Source of the DNA: Ruminococcus flavefaciens
GTDB lineage: Bacteria > Bacillota > Clostridia > Oscillospirales > Ruminococcaceae
NCBI GenBank assembly: GCA_002350065.1
Contig: DEDQ01000077.1
Coordinates: 1 to 8,142 of the forward strand
DNA: 8,142 bases
Direction of reading: 5' to 3'
Shown: positions 1 to 6,700 of the stretch, piece by piece
How the letters are laid out: each line of letters begins with the position of its first letter
Numbering within the stretch: the stretch's first letter is position 1
Translations under genes and position numbers: made by a program
The notes under the pieces: generated by a model
What the model was told of the DNA's origin: nothing
Database searches by the model: none
What the model saw: only the letters and a program-made list of their open reading frames with translations

Positions 1-572
1 TTGTAGCAGTCTCCGCATTCCTTTGCTTCGTTGGAAAGAGGATACTTGTCTTTGTTTCCGATGTGCTGGAGGATCGTTACCGAGTCTGCGATAGAAACTC
101 GCTGGTCGATGTTTACATCGCCGTACATAATGCTGTGGTCGTTTATCGTAGTGCCGATAAGCGGAGTTTCAGTTGGCGCTGAGGTGGTAGTAGTAGACGT
201 AGTTGTTGACTTTGCTACGATGTAAGTAGTTCCAACTGTATATATCGGCGCGCTGGTTGTTGAAGAGGTAGTTGTTGTTTTAGGATCATAGACCATAGTG
301 CCGATAGTGGGCATAGTCTCGATGGGAGCTGTGGTCTCGGAAGTTCTGTACACGGTAGTTCCGATAAACATAGGAGTAGTTGATGCGGCTGTGGTAGTGG
401 TCGTTTCAGCGATAGCTACGCCCTCGGTGTAGGTATCGTTTTCGCAGTCCTGATTAAGTGCAACGCCGGCAGTTCTGACAGCATCTTCTGAGGCTGCTGT
501 AGCAGCTGTCGCAGAAGCTCCGACGGCGAGTGTGGCTAAAAGTGCGGATATTTCTTTAGTGAATTTTCTCAT
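1..572 (-). CDS. Secreted Thr-rich dockerin type I protein, 3' end cut by window edge
   Basis: Only the first 190 residues are inside the window. Residues 1-28 look like a signal peptide: basic RKFTK, then an Ala/Leu-rich stretch ending in TAATAA before SEDA. Residues 56-142 form a Thr/Ser/Pro-rich linker with four degenerate P-x-(I/V)-G-T-(T/M) units, whose Gly residues are 71, 91, 114 and 140. Residues 151-190 begin a dockerin. The calcium loop is D152-x-N154-x-D156-x3-S160-x2-D163, followed by the helix SVTILQHIGNKDKYPLS, typical of ruminococcal dockerins. The second dockerin repeat should lie beyond position 1. Dockerins bind cohesins on cellulosome scaffoldins outside the cell, so this protein should be docked on a scaffold or the cell surface. 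No catalytic domain is visible in the part seen. Its ATG overlaps the stop of the radical SAM gene (ATGA), so the two are translationally coupled. Cys43, Cys186 and Cys189 are present. The dockerin assignment is strong; the biological role is unknown. Confidence 0.85.
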   Translation of the reverse strand, partial: MRKFTKEISALLATLAVGASATAATAASEDAVRTAGVALNQDCENDTYTEGVAIAETTTTTAASTTPMFIGTTVYRTSETTAPIETMPTIGTMVYDPKTTTTSSTTSAPIYTVGTTYIVAKSTTTSTTTTSAPTETPLIGTTINDHSIMYGDVNIDQRVSIADSVTILQHIGNKDKYPLSNEAKECGDCY

Positions 573-1552
573 GATCTCATACCTCCGTTTTCTTTTGATA
601 ATATTTCAAGTGCAGTTAAGATGAGCACCTGTTCCTCCATACAAGCTGCCTCCGAGATATCCCTCAGTGTGCCTGATGTGGACATTTTCCGGCAGGCGCA
701 TGAATTGCGGCAGTATTTCGCTATCTCGCAGTCTTTGCAGCGCTCCGAGACTATTGAATAGTCCGGGTGAGCGGCTCTTACCTCTTCGGCTCTGATGCCG
801 GTGAAAACGTCGCCGCAGCGGTATTCCGGCATATTCTGGAACTGAACGCACGGGTAGAAGCTGCCGTCCCAGTTGATGAATATCTTCTTTTTGCATATCT
901 CACAAAGGCTTGGCTTATTGTCCTTTATGGTGTTTATCTTCACGCTGAGCTCGAATATGAATATATCCGGTATCGAGGCTATTCTGCGCCATTGCTCTCT
1001 CAGAAGGTCGCCGAAGCTGTCGGGGTCTTCCGGAGCGAGAAAAGCGTCCATTACTGCGGAAACCTTTTTCACGCCGAGCTGTTTCAGATAAACGATGTTG
1101 TCATACAGCTTTGGGAGGCTTTCCTCCGTGTAGACGAGCTGAACGAGCGTATCCGGCAGATATTTCAGCAGCAGCTTCAGATTTGCATCAAGAACAGCCG
1201 TATCAGCTCCGCGCTCGGCACATTCAATGCCGTCGTGGGACATATTTATGATGATGTTTTTCCTGTCGGCGCACCATTTGATGAAATCCTCGTCAAGGAG
1301 AGTTCCGTTAGTCGTGATGACAAACTGCTTTGCATTGAGCTTTTCACAGTAGAATTTTACAGTGTCTTTGTAGAGCAGGGGCTCTCCGCCGAAGAGGTAG
1401 ACAATTTCCGCATCGTTCTGACTGATTATGAAATCGGCGATCTTGTCGCGGGTCTCACTGCTGAGACAGCCGTATTCCGTGTTAAGATGCCTTTCATAGC
1501 AATAGCTGCATCTGAGGTTGCATTTGTTTGTTATGCTGATAGTGTAGTCCAT
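569..1552 (-). CDS. Radical SAM/SPASM domain enzyme, probable peptide maturase
   Basis: This 327-residue protein opens with the radical SAM cluster motif C11-x3-C15-x2-C18 within TNKCNLRCSYCY. GGEP follows at 55-58 and TTNG at 80-83, both usual in this superfamily. The C-terminal third is a Cys-rich SPASM/Twitch region. Its cysteines are 217, 220, 235, 246, 272, 275, 281, 285, 287 and 304, including C-x2-C-x5-C-x3-C-x-C, enough for two auxiliary 4Fe-4S clusters. Family members use S-adenosylmethionine to start radical chemistry, and SPASM members mostly modify ribosomally made peptides or proteins (thioether or C-C crosslinks, formylglycine). No N-terminal peptide-recognition (RRE) domain is apparent, and the protein is fairly short for the class. 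It is first in a unit with its own promoter and overlaps the dockerin gene by 4 bp, which makes that protein the leading substrate candidate (inference). An anaerobic sulfatase maturase is a less likely alternative, as no sulfatase gene is nearby. The exact subfamily cannot be named. Confidence 0.9.
   Translation of the reverse strand: MDYTISITNKCNLRCSYCYERHLNTEYGCLSSETRDKIADFIISQNDAEIVYLFGGEPLLYKDTVKFYCEKLNAKQFVITTNGTLLDEDFIKWCADRKNIIINMSHDGIECAERGADTAVLDANLKLLLKYLPDTLVQLVYTEESLPKLYDNIVYLKQLGVKKVSAVMDAFLAPEDPDSFGDLLREQWRRIASIPDIFIFELSVKINTIKDNKPSLCEICKKKIFINWDGSFYPCVQFQNMPEYRCGDVFTGIRAEEVRAAHPDYSIVSERCKDCEIAKYCRNSCACRKMSTSGTLRDISEAACMEEQVLILTALEILSKENGGMRS
581..586 (-). promoter_or_regulatory. 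Strong ribosome binding site for the dockerin gene inside the radical SAM gene
   Basis: GGAGGT lies 8 nt upstream of the ATG at 572-570 and inside the last codons of the radical SAM gene. It fixes the dockerin start. The radical SAM gene itself has only a weak AGGA-like site about 13 nt before its ATG, so the downstream protein is probably made in larger amounts than the enzyme (inference). Confidence 0.75.
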
Positions 1553-1587
1553 GATTTGATACCGATCCTGAGTGAAACGTTATAGTT

Positions 1588-1616
1588 ATTATAAATCAAA
1601 GCTGAGAAAAAGTCAA
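1588..1616 (-). promoter_or_regulatory. Sigma-A-type promoter of the radical SAM/dockerin unit
   Basis: On the minus strand, TTGACT (1616-1611) is separated by exactly 17 nt from a perfect TATAAT (1593-1588). This is close to ideal for the vegetative sigma factor. Transcription would start near 1581, giving a leader of about 30 nt. It lies just past the terminator of the anti-sigma gene, so the radical SAM/dockerin pair is an independent unit. Confidence 0.8.
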
Positions 1617-1661
1617 TAACATATTATACATTTTTTTTGTTTTATCTGAGGCGATGTTGTA

Positions 1662-1696
1662 TAAAAAGACCGGAAAGCCCAAAGGCTTTCCGGTCT
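1662..1696 (-). terminator. Rho-independent terminator of the sigma/anti-sigma operon
   Basis: A perfect 13-bp stem (1667-1679 with 1684-1696) closes a 4-nt loop. On the minus strand it runs straight into TTTTTA. The stem starts only 6 nt after the anti-sigma stop codon. No T-run follows on the plus strand, so it acts leftward. Confidence 0.9.
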
Positions 1697-1702
1697 GGCT
1701 GT

Positions 1703-2611
1703 TTATTGGGTTTTTACCCAGCCGTAATACTTATAGTCGGTACCGTTTATTTTCTCAGTCACAAGCTGAAGTGTATAGATCACATTGCCGTTCTCATCGG
1801 CGGCAGAACCTTTTGCTTGTATATCGGCTGGCTTGGGTTCAAGATATGTTTCATAGCCTATTCCGCAGAATCCGTTCTTATCGGGGGTAAGCTCGTAGGT
1901 CTGACCGTTTGTGGTGAAAGAAATATGCTTGACATTTTCATCGGCGACATAAAATCCCTTTGTGCGGAACCATTTTGTACCGTTTTCATAAGTAAAGGCG
2001 TTTCCCGTCATAGATATGCCCTTATCGCTGTACGGTTCGATATTGCCTCCGCAGCCTATCCACATACCTGTCCTGAGAATGTCACCGCGTTCGGTATTGC
2101 CTGACGTGAAATAGGTCTCGTCGATGTCAGACCTATACATAAGCGAGTAAGAGCAGGCAGCCTTTCCGTCGCTGCTTTTTATCGTGCCAACGTAGGTTAG
2201 CTTTGGCTTGGGAGAATTTTTCAATTCCATTGGGTCTGAAAATAGATTCGGATAGAGGTCTTGTGTGATATAAGTTTTAGCCGCGGCTTTCGGAGTGAAC
2301 CTCGCGCCGTCGATGTAATTCCCGATAATGCTTATCACCAAAACTGCAAGGATAGTTCCGAGGGTAACTTTCAGCAGTATCCATCGATTCTTACTTCGGA
2401 CGCGCTTGGCTGTTTCCGTGTACTTTGCCGTTTCCTCAGATATGGGGATGTTTTTCTTGGTATTTATTGTGTTTTTCATTTGTTCCCACTCCTTTTCACA
2501 GGCGGGACACTCCGCAATATGCTCCTGCACAGCCGCATTCGACTTCTCAGAAGCTATTCCGTCGATGCAAAGCGGCATAAGGTCGCGTATAACATCATGC
2601 TCATACTTCAT
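1703..2611 (-). CDS. Membrane anti-sigma factor with N-terminal zinc finger (zf-HC2 type)
   Basis: This 302-residue protein should bind and hold the ECF sigma factor encoded just upstream. Residues 5-45 match a zinc-binding anti-sigma domain: C15 in the first helix, then H31-x3-C35-x2-C38. A linker follows, then one membrane helix at about 77-98 (ILLKVTLGTILAVLVISIIG). The rest, about 200 residues, would be outside the cell and could be the sensory part; I do not recognise its fold. The ATG at 2611 is preferred because GAGAGG lies 7 nt before it. An in-frame ATG at 2617 has that same site only 1 nt away, so it is unlikely to be used. The gene overlaps the sigma gene by 11 bp, the usual arrangement for coupled sigma/anti-sigma synthesis. 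Two Cys (187 and 249) in the outer part might be redox-active, but that is speculation. Confidence 0.87.
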   Translation of the reverse strand: MKYEHDVIRDLMPLCIDGIASEKSNAAVQEHIAECPACEKEWEQMKNTINTKKNIPISEETAKYTETAKRVRSKNRWILLKVTLGTILAVLVISIIGNYIDGARFTPKAAAKTYITQDLYPNLFSDPMELKNSPKPKLTYVGTIKSSDGKAACSYSLMYRSDIDETYFTSGNTERGDILRTGMWIGCGGNIEPYSDKGISMTGNAFTYENGTKWFRTKGFYVADENVKHISFTTNGQTYELTPDKNGFCGIGYETYLEPKPADIQAKGSAADENGNVIYTLQLVTEKINGTDYKYYGWVKTQ

Positions 2612-3107
2612 ATCCATACCTCTCTTTCATTGCTGTACGGAGCTTTGCGACTGTCCGGTTGTAGATGACAGCAGCGGTGTTCGCACGTATATTCAGGGAA
2701 TAGGCTATCTCTGCGTAGCTCGAATCTGAGTAGAGCCGGTACTGCATTATCGAGCGTGCAGGCTCTTCAAGCTCGTCAAGAAGCGTTCTTATTCGCGTGA
2801 GCATTTCTTTCTGTTCAATCTCGGCTGTCGGCGGAGGAACTGCTTCCTCGCTCCTGCGGGCAGCGATATCGCGCTGATGCGATTCTCTGCGGACATATTT
2901 CGCATAGATGTTTTTCGCTATCTGGAACAGCCACGTTCGCAGACTGCATTCGCCGCGGAATCTCCCGAACGAGAGGAATGCCTGATAGAATGTTTCCTGA
3001 GTAAGTTCCTCTGCGGCGTACTGGTCATAGTATGTCAGCGCGAGCAGAAATCGGTATACATCGGGCTGGAACTTGTTGTATATCTCCTCAAATTCACTCA
3101 TCAGCAT
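2601..3107 (-). CDS. ECF-type RNA polymerase sigma factor (sigma-70 family)
   Basis: At 168 residues this has the size of an extracytoplasmic-function sigma factor with only regions 2 and 4. Region 2 spans about residues 7-73. It includes AAEELTQETFYQAFLSFGRF, matching the core-binding and -10-reading helices, followed by CSLRTWLFQIAKN. Region 4 spans about 104-158, with LDELEEPARSIMQYRLY and the helix-turn-helix SYAEIAYSLNIRANTAAVIYNRTVAKLR in order, which would read the -35 element. It is released when the membrane anti-sigma factor encoded next senses its signal. The start is uncertain: ATG at 3107 (4 nt after GGGAG) or at 3101 (10 nt after it). It lies after the LRR-operon terminator, so it needs its own promoter; I see no clear one, consistent with an autoregulated ECF promoter of unknown consensus. 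The regulon cannot be told from the sequence. Confidence 0.93.
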   Translation of the reverse strand: MLMSEFEEIYNKFQPDVYRFLLALTYYDQYAAEELTQETFYQAFLSFGRFRGECSLRTWLFQIAKNIYAKYVRRESHQRDIAARRSEEAVPPPTAEIEQKEMLTRIRTLLDELEEPARSIMQYRLYSDSSYAEIAYSLNIRANTAAVIYNRTVAKLRTAMKERYGYEV

Positions 3108-3126
3108 TCATCTCCCTTTTGGTCAT

Positions 3127-3140
3127 CAGATACGTATCTG
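3127..3140. promoter_or_regulatory. Perfect 14-bp palindrome upstream of the sigma gene
   Basis: CAGATACGTATCTG is a perfect inverted repeat about 20 bp upstream of the sigma start codon, in the only region that can hold the operon promoter. It could be an operator for a dimeric regulator. It has no loop, so it is less likely to act as an RNA hairpin. The function is unproven. Confidence 0.35.
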
Positions 3141-3191
3141 TATATTAGTACCAGCGGCGGCGGGAATATTACATACGTTGAATATATTTTA

Positions 3192-3231
3192 TAAAAACAG
3201 GCGCTATAAAGGTGTTCCTTTAAAGCGCCTG
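3192..3231 (-). terminator. Rho-independent terminator of the LRR operon
   Basis: The stem pairs CAGGCGCT (3198-3205) with AGCGCCTG (3224-3231), followed by one mismatch and six more pairs closing a 4-nt loop. On the minus strand it runs into TTTTTAT. It lies 16 bp after the stop codon of the second LRR gene and separates the LRR operon from the sigma gene. Confidence 0.88.
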
Positions 3232-3247
3232 CGGTAATTTTAGGATA

Positions 3248-4600
3248 TTATTCTTCGTTTGATTCGTCTTCTTCGAGTATCTTTTCGTAGGATTCCTCTT
3301 CGATGCGTTCCTGCTCTTTCTTGTCGGCTTTGCGGACTTCGGCAGAGGCTCTCTTCCTGCCCTTTTTCATGAGCACAAGTGCGAAGATGACTGCCGCGAG
3401 CAGAACTGCTGCTGCGACGATGATGAATGCATACTGCTTGATGCTTTTATCTATCGTGGTATAGCTTATCTTGTTTGATTTTGCATACTTCTCGCCGGCA
3501 CTTCCTGAGTACACGCTCATCGAGAAATCGTCCTCGAGCGCGTAATCGTCGTTTTTTATATCATATCCGAACGCGTGTCCGCTTATAGTGGTAACGCTCT
3601 GCGGAACTGCCGTCTGCTTCAGTGCGGGACAAGCTGTGAATGCGCCCTCGCCGATAGTTTTTAGGCCCTCCGGCATGACGACTTTATTCAGCGATGAGCA
3701 GCTGAAAAATGCGCCGTCGCCGATATCCGTAAGAGTTGTCGGGAACGAAAGGCTTTCAAGCGATGTGCAGTATTTGAATGCGATAGGAGCGATATTTGTG
3801 AGCCCCTCGGAGAAATCTATCTTTTTCAGCGATGTGCAGTAGCTGAATGCGCCGTCGCCGATGTTGGTGACTGACGACGGCAGGAAGAGGTTTCCAAGCT
3901 TTGTACACATTGAAAATGCGCCCGGTTCGATAGATTTTACGCCGTTCTTGATGTATACATCGCCGCTTATATCAACGGGAGCGCGGTAGAGGTTCTCCTC
4001 GTTCTTGTTGTAGAGAATGCCGTCCTCGCTCGTGAAAGCCGAGGTCTTGGAGGCGTCTATCTCGGTGAGAGAAGCGCACGCAGAAAATGCCATTGGCTCG
4101 ATAGTGCTGAGCTCGCCCGGGAGGACGACTTTTTCAAGAGCCTCGCAGTTGTAGAATGCGTAGGATTCTATCTTGTTTACGGAATCCGGGATCTCGACTT
4201 CTTCAAGGCGCTTGCAGCCTGTGAAGAGTCCGTTTGAAAGCTCCGTTATGCGCTTGGGGAGCTTTATTTTTGAAAGCGATGTACAGCCCTGAAAAGCGCT
4301 GTCGCCGATAGAAGTGACCGTATCCGGTATAGTGAGCTCGTTTATGTATGTGCAGTTTTTGAATGCTCCGTCGCCGATAGCCGTTATAGCGTAGCCGTTT
4401 CTGAGCTCGGGTATCTCGCTGAGGATAGACGTGGGGTCACATTCGATGATGGTGTATGAGCCGTTTACGAGCTCGTAGGTGAAGTTGCCGTCGAAGAGCT
4501 CGCCGTCTGTCTTGTCGAGACCGGCAACAGCTCCCGCGGTCAGCGGACAAGCGAAAGTGAGCGTACAGAGAGCTGCCGCGATAATGCCTTTAATCCTCAT
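3248..4600 (-). CDS. BspA-type leucine-rich-repeat membrane-anchored surface protein
   Basis: This 450-residue protein starts with a signal peptide (MRIKGIIAAALCTLTFACPL, cleavage probably near TAGAVA, residues 21-26). Residues 38-80 form a strand-rich cap (FTYELVNGSYTIIEC, then ITAIGDGAF). Residues 80-345 carry about ten LRR_5 repeats of roughly 23 residues with the pattern IGDGAFxxCxxLxxxxxPxxVxxI. They are interrupted at 187-210 by the SEDGILYNKNEENLYRAP insert common in this family. HAFGYD (342-347) and GSAG (366-369) close the module. One membrane helix (about 389-411) is followed by a charged cytosolic tail with about 40 residues rich in K, R and E. The start at 4600 is chosen because GGAGG lies 6 nt upstream and a signal peptide follows; an in-frame ATG at 4675 would put an unlikely Arg/Lys-rich stretch before the signal peptide. 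It overlaps the upstream LRR gene by 11 bp. Such proteins often bind host or plant surfaces; the ligand here is unknown. Confidence 0.88.
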   Translation of the reverse strand: MRIKGIIAAALCTLTFACPLTAGAVAGLDKTDGELFDGNFTYELVNGSYTIIECDPTSILSEIPELRNGYAITAIGDGAFKNCTYINELTIPDTVTSIGDSAFQGCTSLSKIKLPKRITELSNGLFTGCKRLEEVEIPDSVNKIESYAFYNCEALEKVVLPGELSTIEPMAFSACASLTEIDASKTSAFTSEDGILYNKNEENLYRAPVDISGDVYIKNGVKSIEPGAFSMCTKLGNLFLPSSVTNIGDGAFSYCTSLKKIDFSEGLTNIAPIAFKYCTSLESLSFPTTLTDIGDGAFFSCSSLNKVVMPEGLKTIGEGAFTACPALKQTAVPQSVTTISGHAFGYDIKNDDYALEDDFSMSVYSGSAGEKYAKSNKISYTTIDKSIKQYAFIIVAAAVLLAAVIFALVLMKKGRKRASAEVRKADKKEQERIEEESYEKILEEDESNEE

Positions 4601-6656
4601 TGCTGCCCTCCTCAGTCTTTTCCTCTTCTGCTTTTTCAGCGAGCTTTTCCGCAGCCTTTTTCTTGGTGTCCTCACGCTTCTTTTCAGCCTTTTTGCGGCT
4701 TATTTTCTTGCCTGCGAAGATGCCGGCAACAGCGAGGACTATCGCTCCGATTATGCCTGCGATAACGTATATAAAGCCCTTCTTCACGTTGCTTCCGGCG
4801 ACTTCAACGGTATCGGTCACAATATTCATTTTATATGTCTTGCCGTATTTGTACACGAGGGAATCCTCGGTGGTGTATATAGTGAAGTCCTTTATTACCG
4901 AGTACGGGTCAGTCTTTTCAATGAGTCCCTGCTGCATCTGTGATACGAGGTTTTCATCGTAGTAGAAGCCGAGGGAGTAATCGCCGATGTACTGGAGCTT
5001 GTTGTAGAGACGGACGCTTGTGAGCTCCTTGCAGTCGAGGAAAGCTCCCTCGCCGATAGAATCAAGGTCCTTCGAGAATTTTACTGACCTGAGAGCTGTA
5101 CAGCCCTGAAAAGCGTAGTTGCCGATAGCCTCAACGTGCGAGATGTCTATCTCCTCGAGATGGGAATTGCCGCAGAAAGCGGAGAGGTCTATCTCGGTCA
5201 CGCTTGCGGGCACATTGAATGACTTGTCACTTTTAGCCATAGGATATGCAACGAGCTGTTTCTTGTCCTTGCTGTAGAGAACGCCGTCCTCAGCGGAGAA
5301 ATTGCCCTCGCCCTTGCCTACGCATATCTCCTTGAGAGCCGAGCAGTTGAGGAAGGGCTCTTCGTTTCCGAAGGATTCGAGTCCACCGGGGAGAGTTACC
5401 TTAACGAGTGTTTCCGGAAAGACGTTCTCGCCGATCGTCTTTACCGAATCCGGGAGGACTATCTCTGAAGCGGAAGTGCCGGAGAAAGCTTTCTTGCGGA
5501 TAGATGTTACCTTGTGACCGTCGAATTCGGCGGGGACTTCTATTTTGCTGTCCATAGCGACGCAGACTGTGATAACAGCGCCGTCGCCTTCAAGGTAGTA
5601 TTCGTAATCGCCGGAGGACTTGGTATCAAGCTTGCCGTATTCCTCCTCCTCGGCGGCTGTTTCGTATGATTTGAACTGGAAATCGTTTGCGTAGCCGTAT
5701 TCGTCGTCAGTATCCGTGCAGTAGGTATATCCGGCAGAGCCCTGCTTTGCGATAATGGTGAAGTCGGAATCCATGTTGTCGTTTTCGTCATATCCGAATG
5801 CGCTGTAGCCGATGTATTCTACTGATTCGGGGATACGCACCGATTTGAGGGCTGTACCCTTGAATGCGCTCTGACCTATATTGCTGAGGCTCTCGGGCAG
5901 AATGACCTCAGCGAGCTTTGAACAGCCTATGAAAGCGGCAGTATCTATCTTGGTGGTCTTGTCCGAGAATTTTACGTCGGTGAGAGCCGTACACTTTGCA
6001 AATGCCATAACATCGACACATTCAACGGCAGTATTGCTCATGTCTACGGATTCGAGCCATGCGTCAAAGCTGAATGCGTGGCGTCCGATAGTTTTGAGTG
6101 AGTCCGGAAGCTTTATCGATTTCAGCCTGCCCTCGGCGAGAGCGGCAACTCCTATTTCCTCGACGCTGTCGGGGACGGTGTAGGAATCGCTCTCCTTTGA
6201 GGCGGGATAGTGTACGAGCTTTTTCATGTCCTTGCTGAAAAGAATGCCGTCTACAGAGCAGTAGTCCTTGTTGTCCTCGGCGACGTTTATCTCTTCAAGA
6301 GCGAGACACGAAGCGAACGGGTTGTCGGTAGAAATATATGTAACGCTCGCGGGAATGTTTATTATCGTGATGCCGCTTTCGAGGAAAGCCTCGGTGCCTA
6401 TCTCGGTAACGGGAGCTCCGCCAAGCGTATCGGGCACGGTTATCTCCTTGTCAGTGAGCGAGCACTCGAGTATCCTTGCATTTCCGTCGTTGTCGACAGA
6501 GTATGTGAATCCGTTTTCCTGAGCGGTGTTTTCTTGTGAGTAAGAGCTGCCCGAAGCCTCGTCGTCGGCGTATCCGGCAGTGACAGGAAGTGCGGCATAT
6601 CCGGAACAGAGTATCAGTCCCATTAGGAATGCGGCAGTTTTTTTGCAATGATTCAT
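4590..6656 (-). CDS. Large BspA-type LRR membrane-anchored surface protein with two LRR modules
   Basis: The product has 688 residues. The signal peptide is about residues 1-30 (NHCKK, then a hydrophobic core, ending near GYA before DDEAS). Two related LRR_5 modules follow, at about 50-330 and 350-615. Each opens with a strand-rich cap (FTYSVDNDGNARILEC and YEYYLEGDGAVITVC). Each then has AF/CxxL repeats, contains a DG(I/V)L(F/Y)SKD insert at 136-143 and 457-464, and ends in a (Y/F)YDEN-containing segment plus a strand ending in DFTI. One membrane helix spans about 626-648. The cytosolic tail (649-688) is rich in Lys, Glu and Ala and probably helical. The start at 6656 has GAGAGGG about 7 nt upstream and leads directly into the signal peptide; an upstream in-frame ATG at 6752 lies within the promoter region and is rejected. 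No sortase motif is present. The role is probably adhesion, glycan binding or sensing; the ligand is unknown. Confidence 0.88.
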   Translation of the reverse strand: MNHCKKTAAFLMGLILCSGYAALPVTAGYADDEASGSSYSQENTAQENGFTYSVDNDGNARILECSLTDKEITVPDTLGGAPVTEIGTEAFLESGITIINIPASVTYISTDNPFASCLALEEINVAEDNKDYCSVDGILFSKDMKKLVHYPASKESDSYTVPDSVEEIGVAALAEGRLKSIKLPDSLKTIGRHAFSFDAWLESVDMSNTAVECVDVMAFAKCTALTDVKFSDKTTKIDTAAFIGCSKLAEVILPESLSNIGQSAFKGTALKSVRIPESVEYIGYSAFGYDENDNMDSDFTIIAKQGSAGYTYCTDTDDEYGYANDFQFKSYETAAEEEEYGKLDTKSSGDYEYYLEGDGAVITVCVAMDSKIEVPAEFDGHKVTSIRKKAFSGTSASEIVLPDSVKTIGENVFPETLVKVTLPGGLESFGNEEPFLNCSALKEICVGKGEGNFSAEDGVLYSKDKKQLVAYPMAKSDKSFNVPASVTEIDLSAFCGNSHLEEIDISHVEAIGNYAFQGCTALRSVKFSKDLDSIGEGAFLDCKELTSVRLYNKLQYIGDYSLGFYYDENLVSQMQQGLIEKTDPYSVIKDFTIYTTEDSLVYKYGKTYKMNIVTDTVEVAGSNVKKGFIYVIAGIIGAIVLAVAGIFAGKKISRKKAEKKREDTKKKAAEKLAEKAEEEKTEEGSNED
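4607..4611 (-). promoter_or_regulatory. Ribosome binding site deciding the start of the second LRR gene
   Basis: GGAGG lies inside the last codons of the first LRR gene, 6 nt before the ATG at 4600-4598. It selects this start over the in-frame ATG at 4675 and makes the two genes translationally coupled. Confidence 0.75.
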
Positions 6657-6700
6657 GTTTTTTCCCTCTCTTTGAATAATTACTATGCCAAAATGCAAAA

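Noticed and set aside
31..225. Plus-strand frame giving a Val-rich peptide
   Set aside because: It is the reverse complement of the Thr-rich dockerin linker, where Thr codons read backwards give Val and similar residues.
767..1585. Open frame of 272 codons on the plus strand across the radical SAM gene
   Set aside because: It is the antisense shadow of a gene with clear radical SAM and SPASM motifs. It has no recognisable domain and no good start signal.
4601..4675. Longer start for the second LRR protein
   Set aside because: It adds an Arg/Lys-rich stretch that is the out-of-frame reading of the first protein's charged tail, placed before a clear signal peptide.
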